Source: Isoetes taiwanensis (lineage: Eukaryota; Streptophyta; Lycopodiopsida; Isoetales; Isoetaceae). Taken from it: a DNA stretch of 64,000 nucleotides. Below, one piece after another: positions 11,167-23,269 of this stretch; the first letter of the stretch is position 1; each line of letters begins with the position of its first letter. The position numbers and the translations under genes were made by a program. Location of the stretch: assembly GCA_021234155.1 (NCBI GenBank), contig JAJEKV010000072.1, positions 184,001-248,000 on the forward strand. Direction: 5' to 3'. The notes under the pieces were generated by a model, which was given only the letters and a program-made list of their open reading frames with translations, was not told the DNA's origin and made no database searches.

Positions 11167-12454
11167 AGAAGATGGTTAAGCCATTTCCCATTGCTTTCCT
11201 CTGATACTTTTGAACATGCAAGTTTGCCCGAGGAAAAGAAAATTCACACTACTTCTAAAACATATTTTCCACATGGACGACTCGATTTGTAGCTTCTGTA
11301 TTTCCTAGAGGCTGTGCTTTTGATTTTGCTTCCTCTAATTTAACCCTTATTACCAACATGTTTGCATCTATTTTGCTTTTTTGTGCATGTTGCTATATTT
11401 ATTTCTTGAATTAAAGCATAATCTGGTAGTATTCCCTTGCTCTTTTCATTACGCAAGACCAATTACTTTGGCAGTGTCTAATTGCATTGAGACACGACAA
11501 CTGGTAATTGTGGGTTTATTCCTACCTTCTATAACACCCAGCAGCAATGCCACTTCTCTCAATTCTTGTACACATAAACATCTTAACCACTGGCAAAAAA
11601 ATGTGGATCAGTGCACCATCTATGAGGAACAATTCACAATAAAGGGCATGCTTGATCTATAACTATATGTTGCATGAAAGTTGTTTTATGACCACATATT
11701 TTAATTCTTGGTTTGGAGTGGCAATGGAAATTAAATTGAATTGGTTTGGAGTGGCAATAGGGAAGGATGTTCATCATCTCTGCCTTTGCTTGTATCGTGT
11801 CTAAGGCAAAGGCAAAGTGGAGGACACGTATAGGCACAAGCAAAGGCAAAGGCTTGATTTCGTGAATTGGGCGACCCTGTCCGCCCGGCTTGTTGCCTTC
11901 ATTAAGCCTATGGCCGTTTCGACTTAAGAATTGGCTTCGAGTATCGTAAAGTCGGCTTCTAAACTTTTGTAATGTTGCTAAGGCATTGTCTGCCAAAAAA
12001 CCTCAGAACGAAATCAAACTGGATGATCCCCATCTCATCCACATGGCCATACCGACACCTGCACAGAACCAAATTAGAATGGAGCTCCCTGACTCCAGGT
12101 TTCCTCCAGAAACCACCTCCTAACGTAGGTTCCCCTATACTTTACCACAAATAAGCCTATGCAGATGTTGGAGCGAGCGGAATTTTCTGCTAGTGGTTTG
12201 CCTTCCAGCCATGCATTACCTAGTACTTTACCTGCCACAACATGTGCATGGCTTATGGGATAATGTTGGGGTGCAATTAAATTAATTCCCTTAGCTAAGG
12301 AAAAACCCAAAAAATATCCGAGGGCTAAGATTAAGTCGGTGGAGATGGATCGAAGGCCACGGTTGAGAAAGAGATGGAGGGAAAAAATTAGGGCGGAAGA
12401 AAGGAGGCGGCCAGTTCGCACAGATCGCTTAACCTTGCAGATGCCACTGGTTGA

Positions 12455-12612
12455 GAATAGAATAGAATAGAATAGTTTTTTTATCGTCCACTGAGACCAA
12501 TCGGCCTATGGGACCCAGAAGGAGCGCAGCAAACTTATTACTGTCCGGGTTAAAAAACCCCCGCCCCGAAGGGTTTTCGAGGGAAAAACCGTGGCAGTAA
12601 TAAGAATGCTGT
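12455..12612 (-). mobile_element. ATTCT-tailed retroelement copy inside the CACTA element
   Basis: On the minus strand: TTATTACTGCCACGG, TTTTTCCCTCGAAAACCC, GGGGCGGGGG, TTTTTTAACCCGG, GGGTCCCATAGGCCGATTGG, TCTC...GGACGATAAAAA and four ATTCT units. This is the best short copy of the family in the window. No ORF and no evident tRNA-type promoter boxes, so it is either a SINE or a truncated LINE 3' region. Confidence 0.7.
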
Positions 12613-15516
12613 CAAACTGTACAAGTATACATCATCATGAAATAAATGTGTATGTACATGTCAAGTGAGTGCCCGAGGACATAGCTGATCTCGCATGTCC
12701 ATGACCTCCTGAAGGTATGATCCTAGCATCCGAAGATGATTTTCCGAAGATGAAGATGATTTTTCGAAGATGAAGATGAGGCGAGCATTCGCGGTCCTTC
12801 TTTCTGGTTTATTTTCTTTTCCCAGTTATTGAACGGAATTTCTCCACTTTATTTTCTTCAACGGCAGTTACAGCTTGCTAAGGTTCAGCGGATTTAGGGC
12901 TTCATTTCTTCTGTAGGTCCGCTGAATGGAGATGGCAACGGCTTGAAGGCATACAAAAATAGCAAAGGCAGATTCTGTTCAGGTTTTTAAGTGACATTTT
13001 AAGGTAACAAAACACAAGGATTTTGCACAGTAGATTCAAAGTAGTAGATTATGTTCAACGCATTCTTTCTCATAATAAGGCATGCTGCTTGAATCATTGT
13101 TCTAAATGTCAAATGTGCTATAATCTTACAGAAGGATGCAATGAGCATATAAAGATCGAGATGCATGATTCTTCTGATTTTTGAAAAGGTTATATTTTCT
13201 ATTGTTTGATTCTCTTTTCCATATGAGACTTCATGGTAATTAGTGTTCATGACACGTAACCATTTTCCAACGCTTTTACCTCTTTAGTTGTGGCGGTTGT
13301 AGGAAGATAATGCAAATAGCCCTGTTCTAAGCCCATTTAGATTCACAATACCGACAATCTATACATTCGACTCTCGGTATCCACATCATCCAAGACGTGG
13401 TAAGACCCTTGCTTGTTCTATACATTGTATCTGAAATTTTTATTCCAAAGATTTACATGAATATTTCACTTGTAACTTAGCCTTCTACTTTTACGCTTTG
13501 GATGTCTTGGATGAGCGAAATTCTGGTTGGCCGAGGTCAGTTTTAAGTTTGGAGTGCTATCTAACTTCTTATTGTCCACATAGTAACGAAGAAAAAGGGG
13601 ATTTTTCCTTCTTCGCTCCAAGGGATTGTAGCCAAGGTTATCCTGGCCAAAAGAGCAGAAATGAGCTCCCTTTTCTGGTAGCTATTAATTTGCAGTCCTT
13701 TAGAAAAGAGAACTGCCCAATCCTACTTAATAACATTATAGAAGCGATTCTTACTTAAATGCACTAGAATGCGAATATATGGATCTAGAATGCAAAGAAT
13801 ATATGGGTCTATATGTGATTAGAAACCTGACAATTGTTATAGCTGTGTAGTCTGCAAGAACCAGGGCATTGTATGGCTAATTTAATTCAGGTTGCTTTAT
13901 TTATTAAATTAACAAAGTCAATATTGTGGCAGGGAAAGTGTTGCTGCACCTCCAAAGGTATGTTCAACCAAGATGGCATTTTGCATTTGTCAGTGTTGTT
14001 GTAATGTAAGTGGAACTTTTCTTTCTGATTTAATGACTGCTAAACTTCATGGATAAGCGGCTTAGATTAACGATTAACTTGCTTGTAGCTTAGGATGCTT
14101 GTTTGTAGCTTAGGATGTAGTTGGAGATTTATGGCCGTTGATGTGCACTTGATGTTCCCTTGCAGTTTAAAACCCTTAAGCCCCTTGGTGATAGGGTTTT
14201 AGTGAAAAGACAAATAGTTGAGGAAAAGACTTCTGGAGGAACCTTGTTACCAACCACACACTCAAAAGCGAAGTAGTTGCTTGGTGATGGAAAAACAATT
14301 GGTGACAAAAAAAGCTTGAGCACCGCTTTAAAGGTGATTGTTCTTTTACATGGTCGTTGATAATTTAAAACGCCGCCTTGCAAAGATTTTTTCGTTGTTA
14401 AAAATGGTTCTAGCCCCGACTTCCATTGTTGTCTATAGGTTGGGGATTTGATTGTCTACTCAAAATATGCACGGTCCAAGTTCGGTTCAATGACAACGAC
14501 CATCTTCTACTTAAGGAAGATGACATTGTTGGGCTCCTTGCCACGGATGATATCAAGGATCTTCAGCCTTTAAATGACAGAGCTTAAGTCTTTCTTCGAT
14601 TGTCAAGTCGCCATGCAAAGATGAGAATGAAATATTCGTTGCATTATTGAGACAGATTTTGAGACAGATTGAGTGTCTTTATTTAGGTTTTTTTCCTTGT
14701 TGTACTAAATGAGTAACTTTTATATGTTTGCGACTTCAACTCTCATTGTATAAGCTTAACCTGCAAAGATCCTAAAATTGACTTCGCTTAAATGTCCAGG
14801 TCAAACACATCAAGCTTCTATTCTAGATGCCCAGAATTATTCCATTTATAGGGAAGCATAAATCCTGTTCTTCATGATATCCTAGAATAACTGGGGTTCA
14901 AATCCATGTTCTTGAGTTCTTGGAATTATTGGGGTTCAAATCCCGTCTCGGTTCCTGACCGATCTGAAGAGAAGGCTTGACAATCAGACAGAACCATTGA
15001 TATTTGCAAGGGTTATTTTAAAAATGAAATCATTGCCATTGATGTGGACGTTTCATTTGCGACGTGCAAGCAACGAGATAACAACGTTGGAACGACGTAT
15101 GAAGGACGTTATACCGACGCCTTGTACGTTGCAGACACGTTGCCAAATATGTCGTAAACAACGTCTACTCTTCGACGTGTAAGCAACGAGATAAGAACGT
15201 GTGGAGGACGTTACACCGACGTCCTGGACGTTGCAAACATGTTGCATGCACGTCGAAAACAACGTTTCATGGGTGACGTAAAGATAACGAGATTAGAACG
15301 TCGTAGCGACATATTAACAACGTTACAGCGACGCCGAGGATGTCGCAAAACCACGTTTCACCTGCGACGTGACGTCGCCCTGCGACGAATCCTAGGCGAC
15401 GTCATTTGCAACGTCCGTGCAACATTTGCAAGACGTCTTCATGCGACGTCTGACGTCTCTAATACGTCGATGTGACGTCACTAACGACGTCGCTAATAGC
15501 TCGTTCTGTAGTAGTG

Positions 15517-17180
15517 CTTGTTTGCCATTCTTATGAGCCATTGCAATTCTAGAGATCTCTATTTGAAAAGCTACCTTCATCCAGGCAATATCCATCTTAT
15601 GATTTGAATAATTGACCGTGTTCCTGTGTTTCCAAATAATCCAGAGGGCAGTCTATTTAATAGTGTTGAGAAATCTATTGGACCCTTTTAAAAGGTCCAT
15701 CAGATTGGTCCAGTTGCCTAAATTATGGCCTTTTGTCTTCAAATAGTTATCTAGCCATCTCTAGAAGCCTCTAATTTTGGGGCAGTCGAAGATATGATTG
15801 ATAGTTTCAGAGCTATGTCCACAGAGTTTACATTTAGAATTGATCTGAAGATCCTTACATCTTCTGGACATACTATGATTAGTTGGGAGTGCGTGATGCA
15901 GGCACCTCCAAATAAACATTTGTACTTTGGGCAAACTTCCAATTATTTCTCAGGATGTTCAGGAAGTGTTTATTGGGAACAAGCCATTTATCAGAGTGCG
16001 TCAAAGATTTGGAAGGGGCTAGAACTTTGTACTCCAAAGCAACTTTGTACTGGTCTGAGTTCTTTAGGTGCCAGTCAGGATTTCTGGGGCTTTGGCACTC
16101 ATTATGAGAACCAGCAACATTCATGATAGCATCATAGATGACCTTGTCAATCCTTTTACCTTTTATAAGCTGCTTAATATACTCTCAATTGTGCCATTTG
16201 TCCCCATCCCAGAGATGTTGTAGCTGGGTAACACCTGCCTGTTTCCATTTTTTTCAGATTTGGGGGTGTTTAAGGGCCCAGCAGACATCATTTTCCGTAG
16301 CAAAAACAGGTGACCAGAAAAGAGAGAAATTGGCACTATCATAGTTAATATCTTTATGCTTAAAACCTTCAGCCACCAGATTCCAGGCCTCAAAAATTTT
16401 CCTCATAAGAGGGGAGGTATTAGGGGCGCTCTTGAATTGGTAATAAACAGATGCAGGGAGGTGGTGAGCATATTTTTTCATACCAAAAGGTCTACTAATC
16501 TACAGCTAGTACCTTATGAATTCCATGGCAGGGGACTTCCATCCATTTATTGCTTTCCACACGTATTTGGCACCTAGGGCTTGACTATGTTTCTGTAGCA
16601 CTTTAAAACCAAGACCTCCCTCTTTTTTTTACTATGGGTAATTTCATCCCAATTTACAAAATGCATACCTTTTCAGACATAATCTCTGAGACATCTTTCA
16701 ATATCATTATATGTCTCCTTGTTAGCAATAAGAACAGAGGAGAAGTAAACATGGGTACTTGCAAGCACCACATTAGCTGTTAAAGCTCGGCCAGCAAAGG
16801 ATAGATTGGGAGAAAGTGATAGAAGCTTCTTTCTGATTCTGTTTACTATAGCCTCCAAAGCTCTTTATTAGGCATGTTTATAGCCAAGGGGAGCCCGAGA
16901 AGAGTCATGGCTTGGTTAGGAGGGTTGACTTTGATCCCTTTGGTGTCCATTGAGTCTAGGGGGTCCTCCCAAAGAATACTGCATTTGTTTAAATTGAGTT
17001 GCACTCTTGAGACAGAGGCAAAATTCTGAATGCTATCCAGCAAATGATTGAAACTTGCCTGCTGAGCTTTTAAAAGAATAAAGGTGTCATCTGCATACTG
17101 CTACCCCTTTTCTCCTTTCTTTAATCTCAAAGCAATGAAAGCATATCCTTTTTAAGACTTGTACCATCTCATGAAGCAGG
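15517..17180 (-). mobile_element. LINE A, reverse-transcriptase part (degenerate)
   Basis: Minus-strand frames show the RT catalytic motif YADDT at 17,083-17,097. Downstream come LNLNKCSILWEDPL, the GLPLAI block and KKLLSLSPNLSFAGRALTAN, which match the fingers-to-thumb order of L1-type ORF2. Stops and frame changes are frequent. The 5' half is missing; upstream of 17,180 the sequence changes to an unrelated repeat. Its 3' part resumes at 10,620 beyond the CACTA insertion. Confidence 0.75.
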
Positions 17181-17289
17181 AATGGATGGTATACAGTATA
17201 GCAAATTTTGTACTTGCATACCCCACAAACGAGGAACTTTACGTACGGTATAGATTAAGGAATAAGGGGTGAATATGCCTATCCAACAG

Positions 17290-18530
17290 CTCTCGTTGCC
17301 CCTCGTCACCCCCTGTGAATATGCACCCAAACCAAAGGGGTTTAAAGGGGATTTTAATTTAAATGTGTTGGATCCAATGGTTATGTTAATTAATGTCAAT
17401 GGTAGTTATGTGTTGGTTGTTAATGTCAATGGTTGTTATGTGTTGGGGATTTAATTTTTATATGTTGGATGTTAATGGTTTGTGTTGCAAAATTTTTTTT
17501 TTTTTCCTTCGGGCCTTAGGGGTAAAAGTTACCATAAAGATAGAGCAGATTGATCCCATTATTCTCAAAGTCATAAAGTTTACAACACAAAGAAAACCCT
17601 CTGTTATTATGCTACATATTGTTACTTCGCTACAACTATTTCTCTTTCACAATGACACCATTGTTTATCAATCCATATGATTTTGGATGCTCCATCTCTA
17701 GCTTAAAGGTAATGCATGATTCACCTTACGGTTCGATTAAAGTTCCAAACCTACAATATAAATGTATTCTTGTGGCCACTTGTTTGACCGATCTGCGTGA
17801 CATGGAAAAGGGGAATAATCCGCTTTGTTGTGTGCATAAGAATCCGTTTGTTGATTGAAGCTAAAAGGTCGGCTTGCTATGAACAATCCGGAAGCCGAAA
17901 TATCCAAGAGTTGAAAGCAAACGAGGGCCTAAACTTGAATCTGCAAGAAATCATAGGAAGGAAACAAAAGGGGGTTTTGCAGCACTACATTGTAGAATCA
18001 GGAAACCAATACCTTGTAAAAAAACATTATGCTAACTGAAGAAACATTAAAAAACAAATACCTTTGTAAGTGTGAGCAAAAACTCCATCTCGTGGTAGTA
18101 AAATCCACTCCGGCAATAAGAATCCAAGAGGACATGCACACACATGCACACACATGCACACATGCACATGCACTTGCACTTGCACTTGCACTTGCACTTG
18201 CACTTGCACTTGCACTTGCACAATACACATGCACATGCATATGAACATGCACATGCACACACATGCACATGCACACACTTGCACAGTGTTCATGCACAAA
18301 CACATGCAGAGAAAGACAACAACCCTCGGATTGTTCCAACCAACGAAAATCAACGGCCCATAAAGGGTGCACTCTAGAAATACTATTTAGTACACCTCAA
18401 CGAATACAACAACGAAATCATAGAAAAACCATATGAAAAAGTGTATAAAAATCTAAAAGTAACCCCCTGTTATTATGCTACATATTGCAGTACCATCAAA
18501 GCTTCTTTGATCTTTGAAACAAGTACCGTC
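17290..18530. repeat. Unclassified dispersed repeat R1, copy 1 (partner at 28,985-30,870)
   Basis: Both copies start with ACCCCC(T/C)GTGAATATGCACC, then CAAACCAAA and GGGGATTTTAATTTAAA. Both end with a block containing CTCTAGAAATACTATTT, AACGAATAC and CCCCTGTTATTATGCTA. The middle differs and is 1.1 kb here against 1.8 kb in the partner. No transposase motif, inverted end or target duplication is recognised. Confidence 0.5.
18133..18305. repeat. Compound microsatellite, (TGCACT)n core with CACATG flanks
   Basis: About nine uninterrupted units of the hexamer TGCACT at 18,169-18,222, flanked by (CACATG)-type repeats on both sides. Open frames across it in several phases are a by-product of a 6 bp period without stops. 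Confidence 0.9.
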
Positions 18531-18919
18531 AGCTGAACAAATTGCACATCTATCACCATGTTTAAACTCTTCCAAGGAAGGACTGTAGAGGTCCTTTGGT
18601 CGCTCGACCTCTAGTATAGACTGCCTGACCTGAAAAATGGACTGCATTAAGATGTCTCAACATGTTGCATCGAACAACCATATTTCTGACCCACTGCATC
18701 CCACCGCATCCCACCCGTAAGCAGAGGGCCCAGCATCAGATTCGAGCAAAAGCATCAGATTCGAGCCAGAACACAAGAAACTGCCAGTTTACAGGTAATA
18801 ATGGGTTTGGAGCAGTCACCAGCATATCCTAGGTATATTCTAGCATATACTTAGGATATGCCATAAACCCATTTAAACGATGGTTTGCCCCCCCAGGGGC
18901 AACCCAATAAAAGAGAAGC

Positions 18920-19806
18920 TAGATGAGCTGCGGTATAAGTTATTGCTCAATGTGGTATAAGAATGGTCAGTTAAATGGATGGGTTGAGTTCAAAAATGAA
19001 TTTAGGCTACAACAAGCTAATAGAGCAATGTGGGAATGTATGACAACAACATTGCTAGACCACATAAATAGTACAGGAACCAAGCCTTGGGTCCCTCATC
19101 TTTCGCTTCAGAGAGGGCCGTTCGTTAAGTCAGCTTACAAATGTTTGAAAACATCTGGCATCATCTCCTTACATCCCGAGTGAAATATGCAACTTATAAT
19201 AATAGAAACAAAGAATGTGTGGAAGGGGATTTGGTTAAAATTTATCCCCTCAAGGGTATGCTCTCTTATCTGGCAAATAGTGCATAGAGCCCTCCAAATG
19301 AATACAAAAGTTACAAAATACAAAGAAGAGGTGTGCCCATCATGCTCCACGTGCAAAATGAGCGATGAAACCCTAGAGTACTGTTTGAGTGTGGCATTGG
19401 TGCGAGGAAAGGTTTGGCAATACACTAGGGAGCAATCATATCCTTTTGGGCATTTATCCAGTGGAATGGGTAATCCCTAAATGCATCACCTTTCAAATAA
19501 TCAGGGCATGGACACTATGGATCATATGAAAAAGAAGACGAACAATTGTCTTCTGTGAAGAATACACCTTCGGCACTCAATTGGTATATGCTTTGGAGAG
19601 GTACTTACAAAAGTACAAATGCATATATGATTGCGAGGCTATCTTGAAAGAGGTAGTTTGGGGGACTTATATCAAACTCTAACTGCTAGAGATCTTTAAA
19701 ATCATATAAAAAGTTGAAGGTCAACTCTGTAGCTAACCCCTCTTCAATCATTCCATGTTTTCCTTTTATAAAATTACATGCAATTGTCTATCTTTGAAAA
19801 AAAAAA
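18920..19806 (+). mobile_element. LINE C, 3' end with zf-RVT-like region
   Basis: The plus strand encodes PFVKSAYKCLKTSG, then VWKGIWLKFIPSRVCSLIWQ, CPSCSTCKMSDETLEYC and VRGKVW. This order (SAY..L, VW..IW, C-x-x-C...E..C, VW) is the C-terminal zinc-binding segment of plant L1-type ORF2 proteins. The frame is broken near 19,180. An A-rich run at 19,797-19,807 is the likely tail. The RT domain is absent, so this is a 5'-truncated copy. Confidence 0.75.
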
Positions 19807-22200
19807 TCTGAGATGAAGGTTTTGGTACTAGATGGAAAGCTAAAGATCAAAGCATGGAGAAGGTAGTTATGTGTGATATTGATAAGGTAAAGCCTTCATT
19901 ATTGATTCTATCCTTCCGACTACACAGATTTAAAAGGCTTTCACTATAAGACAATGATATATCATAGTCCAGTTCATGATTTTGCTTCATCTTTCCTTTT
20001 TTTTTTTTGTTTGTAGAAAGTCACAACTCCTGTAGAGCTCATCTTAGTGCCAACAAAGAAGCATTTAGCAATGCTCATTTGGAGCTTTTGATCAATGGTG
20101 CAAGGCATGGGTTTTTGAGAAATCAACTCATGATGCAGAGTTTTAGAGCTAGCTTTGGAATGAATTGTGCTGGATAGGGTGGCCAATGATGTAGCCTCAT
20201 AAGTCTAGATTTCCCACTTAGATAAGATAATCATGTCTGTGCAAAATATAAAGTAGTGATGCAGCCTCAGAAGTTCAGATATCTGCAATTCTGTCAATGC
20301 TCGTGAACAAACTTAAAATACATCTGTCTAATCTTTATAATTTTGCTACTTGTTTGTTTTACTTGTTTTTCTTTAGAATTCTCTTCATCAAAATGTCTCT
20401 GTAAAATCATTTTTTTTCAAGAATAGAATAAAATAGAATAGAGTTTTTAACGTCCACGGAGACCAATAGGCTAGAACATACAATGAACTAGAACAACCCA
20501 GAACATCATTAAACATAATGAAAAGGTTACAAAGCTTGGGTAAAAGCCCAGATGAAACTATTACTTGGTCCTTGGGCCAAACAACCAATTCAGACTTTAG
20601 ATTCTATGTAATAATAATTTATGGTTCATGTTATCTAAACATAGCCAAACCAATGATTGGATGGCCAGTGGTCTAGAATCATTGGTGTAGCTCTATGATA
20701 AACTGCACACTTCTTTTGAATTCGTGCCTCTCTCATTTTGCATAACTCCTCCCTATGCTTTCAAAGCTGAAGCGGAGAGAGGTCTTCTTGGTCGTGCTGA
20801 AGAATATGGAGTCGGCTAGTGCATCTTAAAATCGTACCAGAAGATGGCGAATGCGATCAGGTCTGACTGCTCCTACCTGACAAGTAGAAACTACTCCATC
20901 AACATGTATATGCATGACATTATTCAAGAAATGCAAAGCCTCATCCAAATCGAAGTGAATGCCGGTTGCCATCTCTGCAAGCTCTATGATACGCAGGTTT
21001 AGGGATCTAATACCCAATCCATGATCTTGCTCATCCCTCAAATGTGCATGTTCCTATTCCACAATACCTTTTCGTTGAGCTCCCATCTCAATTCCCACCT
21101 CAATTTATACCGCTAACGTTTGCACTGAGACATCCATTGTCTGTATGGAGTTCTGACCATTATAGTCATTAACTGAGGAAATAACTAATTGTAAGAGCTG
21201 TTTCCAAGTCGAATAGACATTGTTAGAGATTTGTCTATCAAGCATCCCTCAAAATGAATACTCTGAATTGATCTCATAATGTTGAAGGCAAATGTTGGGC
21301 CTGAACATCTAAAATATGAATAAGATCATTATGATGTTGTGTATATCCTGAGGAAGATATCTTTAACAATGAATGTTGAGAACTAAATATTCTCGCAATA
21401 CTGGGTCTATTGTCCTCGTCCAACAGTGGCCTCTGAGACCAAATAGTTCAGAAGGCAGAACACCTACCACTGTATGAGTGCTAGGCTGAGGCCAGGTTCT
21501 AGAAATTTTTTTTTATGAGGCCAGAATTATCTTTCGTACGAAAACCTCTACAATGCATAAAGTCTTTTTCTCGATCATTTTAAAGATCATGGTCACGATG
21601 TACCTTATTGTTTGCTTCTTCTTGTAATTGTCGTGATAAAACACAAGCTATGTGAACTCGCTAATAGAGTCAATAAAATAAACCAATCTGATCTAGGATA
21701 AGATTTGATCCAAATCAGTCTGGAGAGATAAAATAAATCCAAGAAACCAAGAGTGCAGATCCCATAAGAACTCTTTAAAATATTACTAATGCCAACCGAA
21801 AAAATGTTGTTCGGACTTAAAATTTTATAAAGGCCTTGGAGAGGGCTTCCAACTCAATAAAAATCATCCAAAACAGAGTCCAAGGTCAAGAATTATGCTA
21901 GAAAACATATTACTACAAATCTGTATGACGTGCATTTTGCAAAAAGGTATCCGAATTTAAAAGTACAAAACACAAGTAACTATCATGATTGACCTGGATC
22001 AAATTATATACCAATAAAGCATGATTTCATTAATTGGATAAAATAACGTAATTTTGAGAATTTTAAGCACACCTTATTTGCTCAAACACGAATATACTTT
22101 CACCTAGTTCTCGAGCCCCAACAAACATGAGGGTAATTAACATACACATATACATACAAATTATGTGTTATACTTTTGTGCGTGTACATGATACTTGTAG
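19807..22200. other. No recognised gene; one retroelement tail inside
   Basis: Besides the tail copy at 20,419 I see a minus-strand open stretch near 20,826-21,041 (IIELAEMATGIHFDLDEAL) that reads like protein but has no motif I can place and is not continued. The rest is AT-rich with no clear coding signal. Confidence 0.4.
20419..20595 (-). mobile_element. ATTCT-tailed retroelement copy
   Basis: Read on the minus strand it ends with CCTATTGGTCTCCGTGGACG, TTAAAAA and a TTCTA/TTTTATTCT tail. The upstream part is diverged from the other copies. Confidence 0.6.
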
Positions 22201-22259
22201 AAGCCCAATAATGGCCCTACATTCTACACCAATAATTCACATCAATAATTTCACTTCAC

Positions 22260-22266
22260 TATAAAA
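22260..22266 (+). promoter_or_regulatory. TATA box of the duplicated small gene, copy 1
   Basis: TATAAAA lies 37 bases before the ATG at 22,303, within a block (CAATAATTCAC ... TCACTTC) that is also present upstream of copy 2 at about 22,825. The second copy has lost the TATA element. Confidence 0.45.
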
Positions 22267-22302
22267 GCAGCTCAACTCGGGGGTAGAGATCTTTCATCTT
22301 CC

Positions 22303-22465
22303 ATGGCTTCCTCGATGCCTCGTCCAGAGCACATCCGATCTTTCAAGTGCTACTTGAGCTACAACGATCTGAATGAATGCCGTTAAAGTCCACATTTACT
22401 GGCTTCCTGATCAGGAGATCTATGAGCTGAATAGCATCATGAGCTTTGATGTTGATGATGAGTGA
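22303..22465 (+). pseudogene. Small duplicated gene, copy 1 (deleted)
   Basis: It starts MASSMPRPEHIRSFKCYL, comparable to the N-terminus of the 80-residue ORF at 22,868. A stop follows after about 26 codons. A second frame then gives IYWLPDQEIYELN and ends DVDDE before a stop, matching WLPERMSYEIS and DPEDE of the other copy. The central third of the protein is missing. The better promoter, with a TATA box, stands in front of this broken copy. Confidence 0.55.
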
Positions 22466-22867
22466 ATCAATGTTATCAGTGATGTATGAGTACCTATAAA
22501 GTATGTATTACAATCAATGTTATCAGTGATGACTACTGTATTCGTTTATGATATAATAATCTTATGAGCACCTATAAACTATGTAAGGATGTAATACCAC
22601 AATGAATATTGTTTGATGTATCATACCTGAATGTAGTGTAAGGGTGTGGTCTTCGACTTCCAGTATATCTGCAAGCAGTTCCTAATTTCAACCACACCTG
22701 AATTACTCAAGCACACGTTTTAAAAGCATACATATATCCATACGAAAGATGTATTATACTCGTATTTATACAACAGTCTTATACACGAGCAATAATGGCG
22801 CTGAAGTCTACCCCAATAATTCACCTCACTAGCTTCTCACTTCGGGGCTAAAGTTCATTCTTCTCCC

Positions 22868-23110
22868 ATGGATTTTTCGCCCTCATCAGTTCACCATATC
22901 AAGGCGATCAAGTGCTCAATGAGCCACTCTGATCTTGTTGGTTGCCTAGACATGCATCTTCTTCTTGATCCCTACCTGCGAAGAAAAGCTTTGGGCGCTG
23001 AGATTCGTTGCCCTGCGTCAATTCGTGTTATGATCCATCTGATTTGGCTTCCTGAGCGAATGAGCTATGAGATATCAGGGATCACTACTACAGATCCTGA
23101 AGATGAATGA
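22868..23110 (+). CDS. Hypothetical 80-residue protein, duplicated small gene copy 2
   Basis: An open frame of 80 codons starts in a CCCATGG context. The protein is mixed in charge, ends in the acidic tail TTTDPEDE, and has no signal peptide or membrane segment. I do not recognise a family. Support for coding comes from the paralogous segment 560 bp upstream, where the N-terminal and C-terminal peptides and the upstream region are conserved while the DNA has diverged. Expression is uncertain because the TATA box is not kept. Confidence 0.5.
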   Translation: MDFSPSSVHHIKAIKCSMSHSDLVGCLDMHLLLDPYLRRKALGAEIRCPASIRVMIHLIWLPERMSYEISGITTTDPEDE

Positions 23111-23269
23111 ATCACCTGTTTAGCATTGTATAATGTAAGAGCTCTTGTGTTGAGATGAAAAACGCAGAGCGTAATGAATAATAACTAGTCTATTGTAACT
23201 TGCATGTTATGTATGATATAGTAATTATGTAAAAGAGCATTGCATACCTCAAGAGTTCTCATCATCGTC

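Larger units (their letters stand above)
10621..15516. mobile_element. CACTA (En/Spm-type) DNA transposon, deletion derivative
   Basis: The left end is CACTACTAGAGAACGAGCTA. The right end read inward is CACTACTACAGAACGAGCTA, so the two termini match over about 30 bases with two or three mismatches. Both subterminal regions (10,640-10,975 and 15,050-15,500) are packed with ACGTC/GACGT motifs in both orientations, as CACTA transposase-binding arrays are. A TNP2-type transposase remnant lies at 10,979-11,166; the remaining 3.8 kb is non-coding and holds a short retroelement insertion. The flanking triplets are TTT and CTT, so the expected 3 bp duplication survives only in part. It sits in LINE A. 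It cannot move without a helper. Confidence 0.85.

Noticed and set aside
10640-15500. CRISPR-like repetition of ACGTC motifs
   Set aside because: Spacing is irregular, the motifs occur in both orientations and end abruptly at CACTA termini; these are transposon subterminal repeats in a plant genome.
18027-18377. Long overlapping ORFs of His/Met/Thr or Cys/Lys/Val repeats on both strands
   Set aside because: They are produced by the 6 bp microsatellite, whose period is a multiple of three and has no stop codon in several frames.
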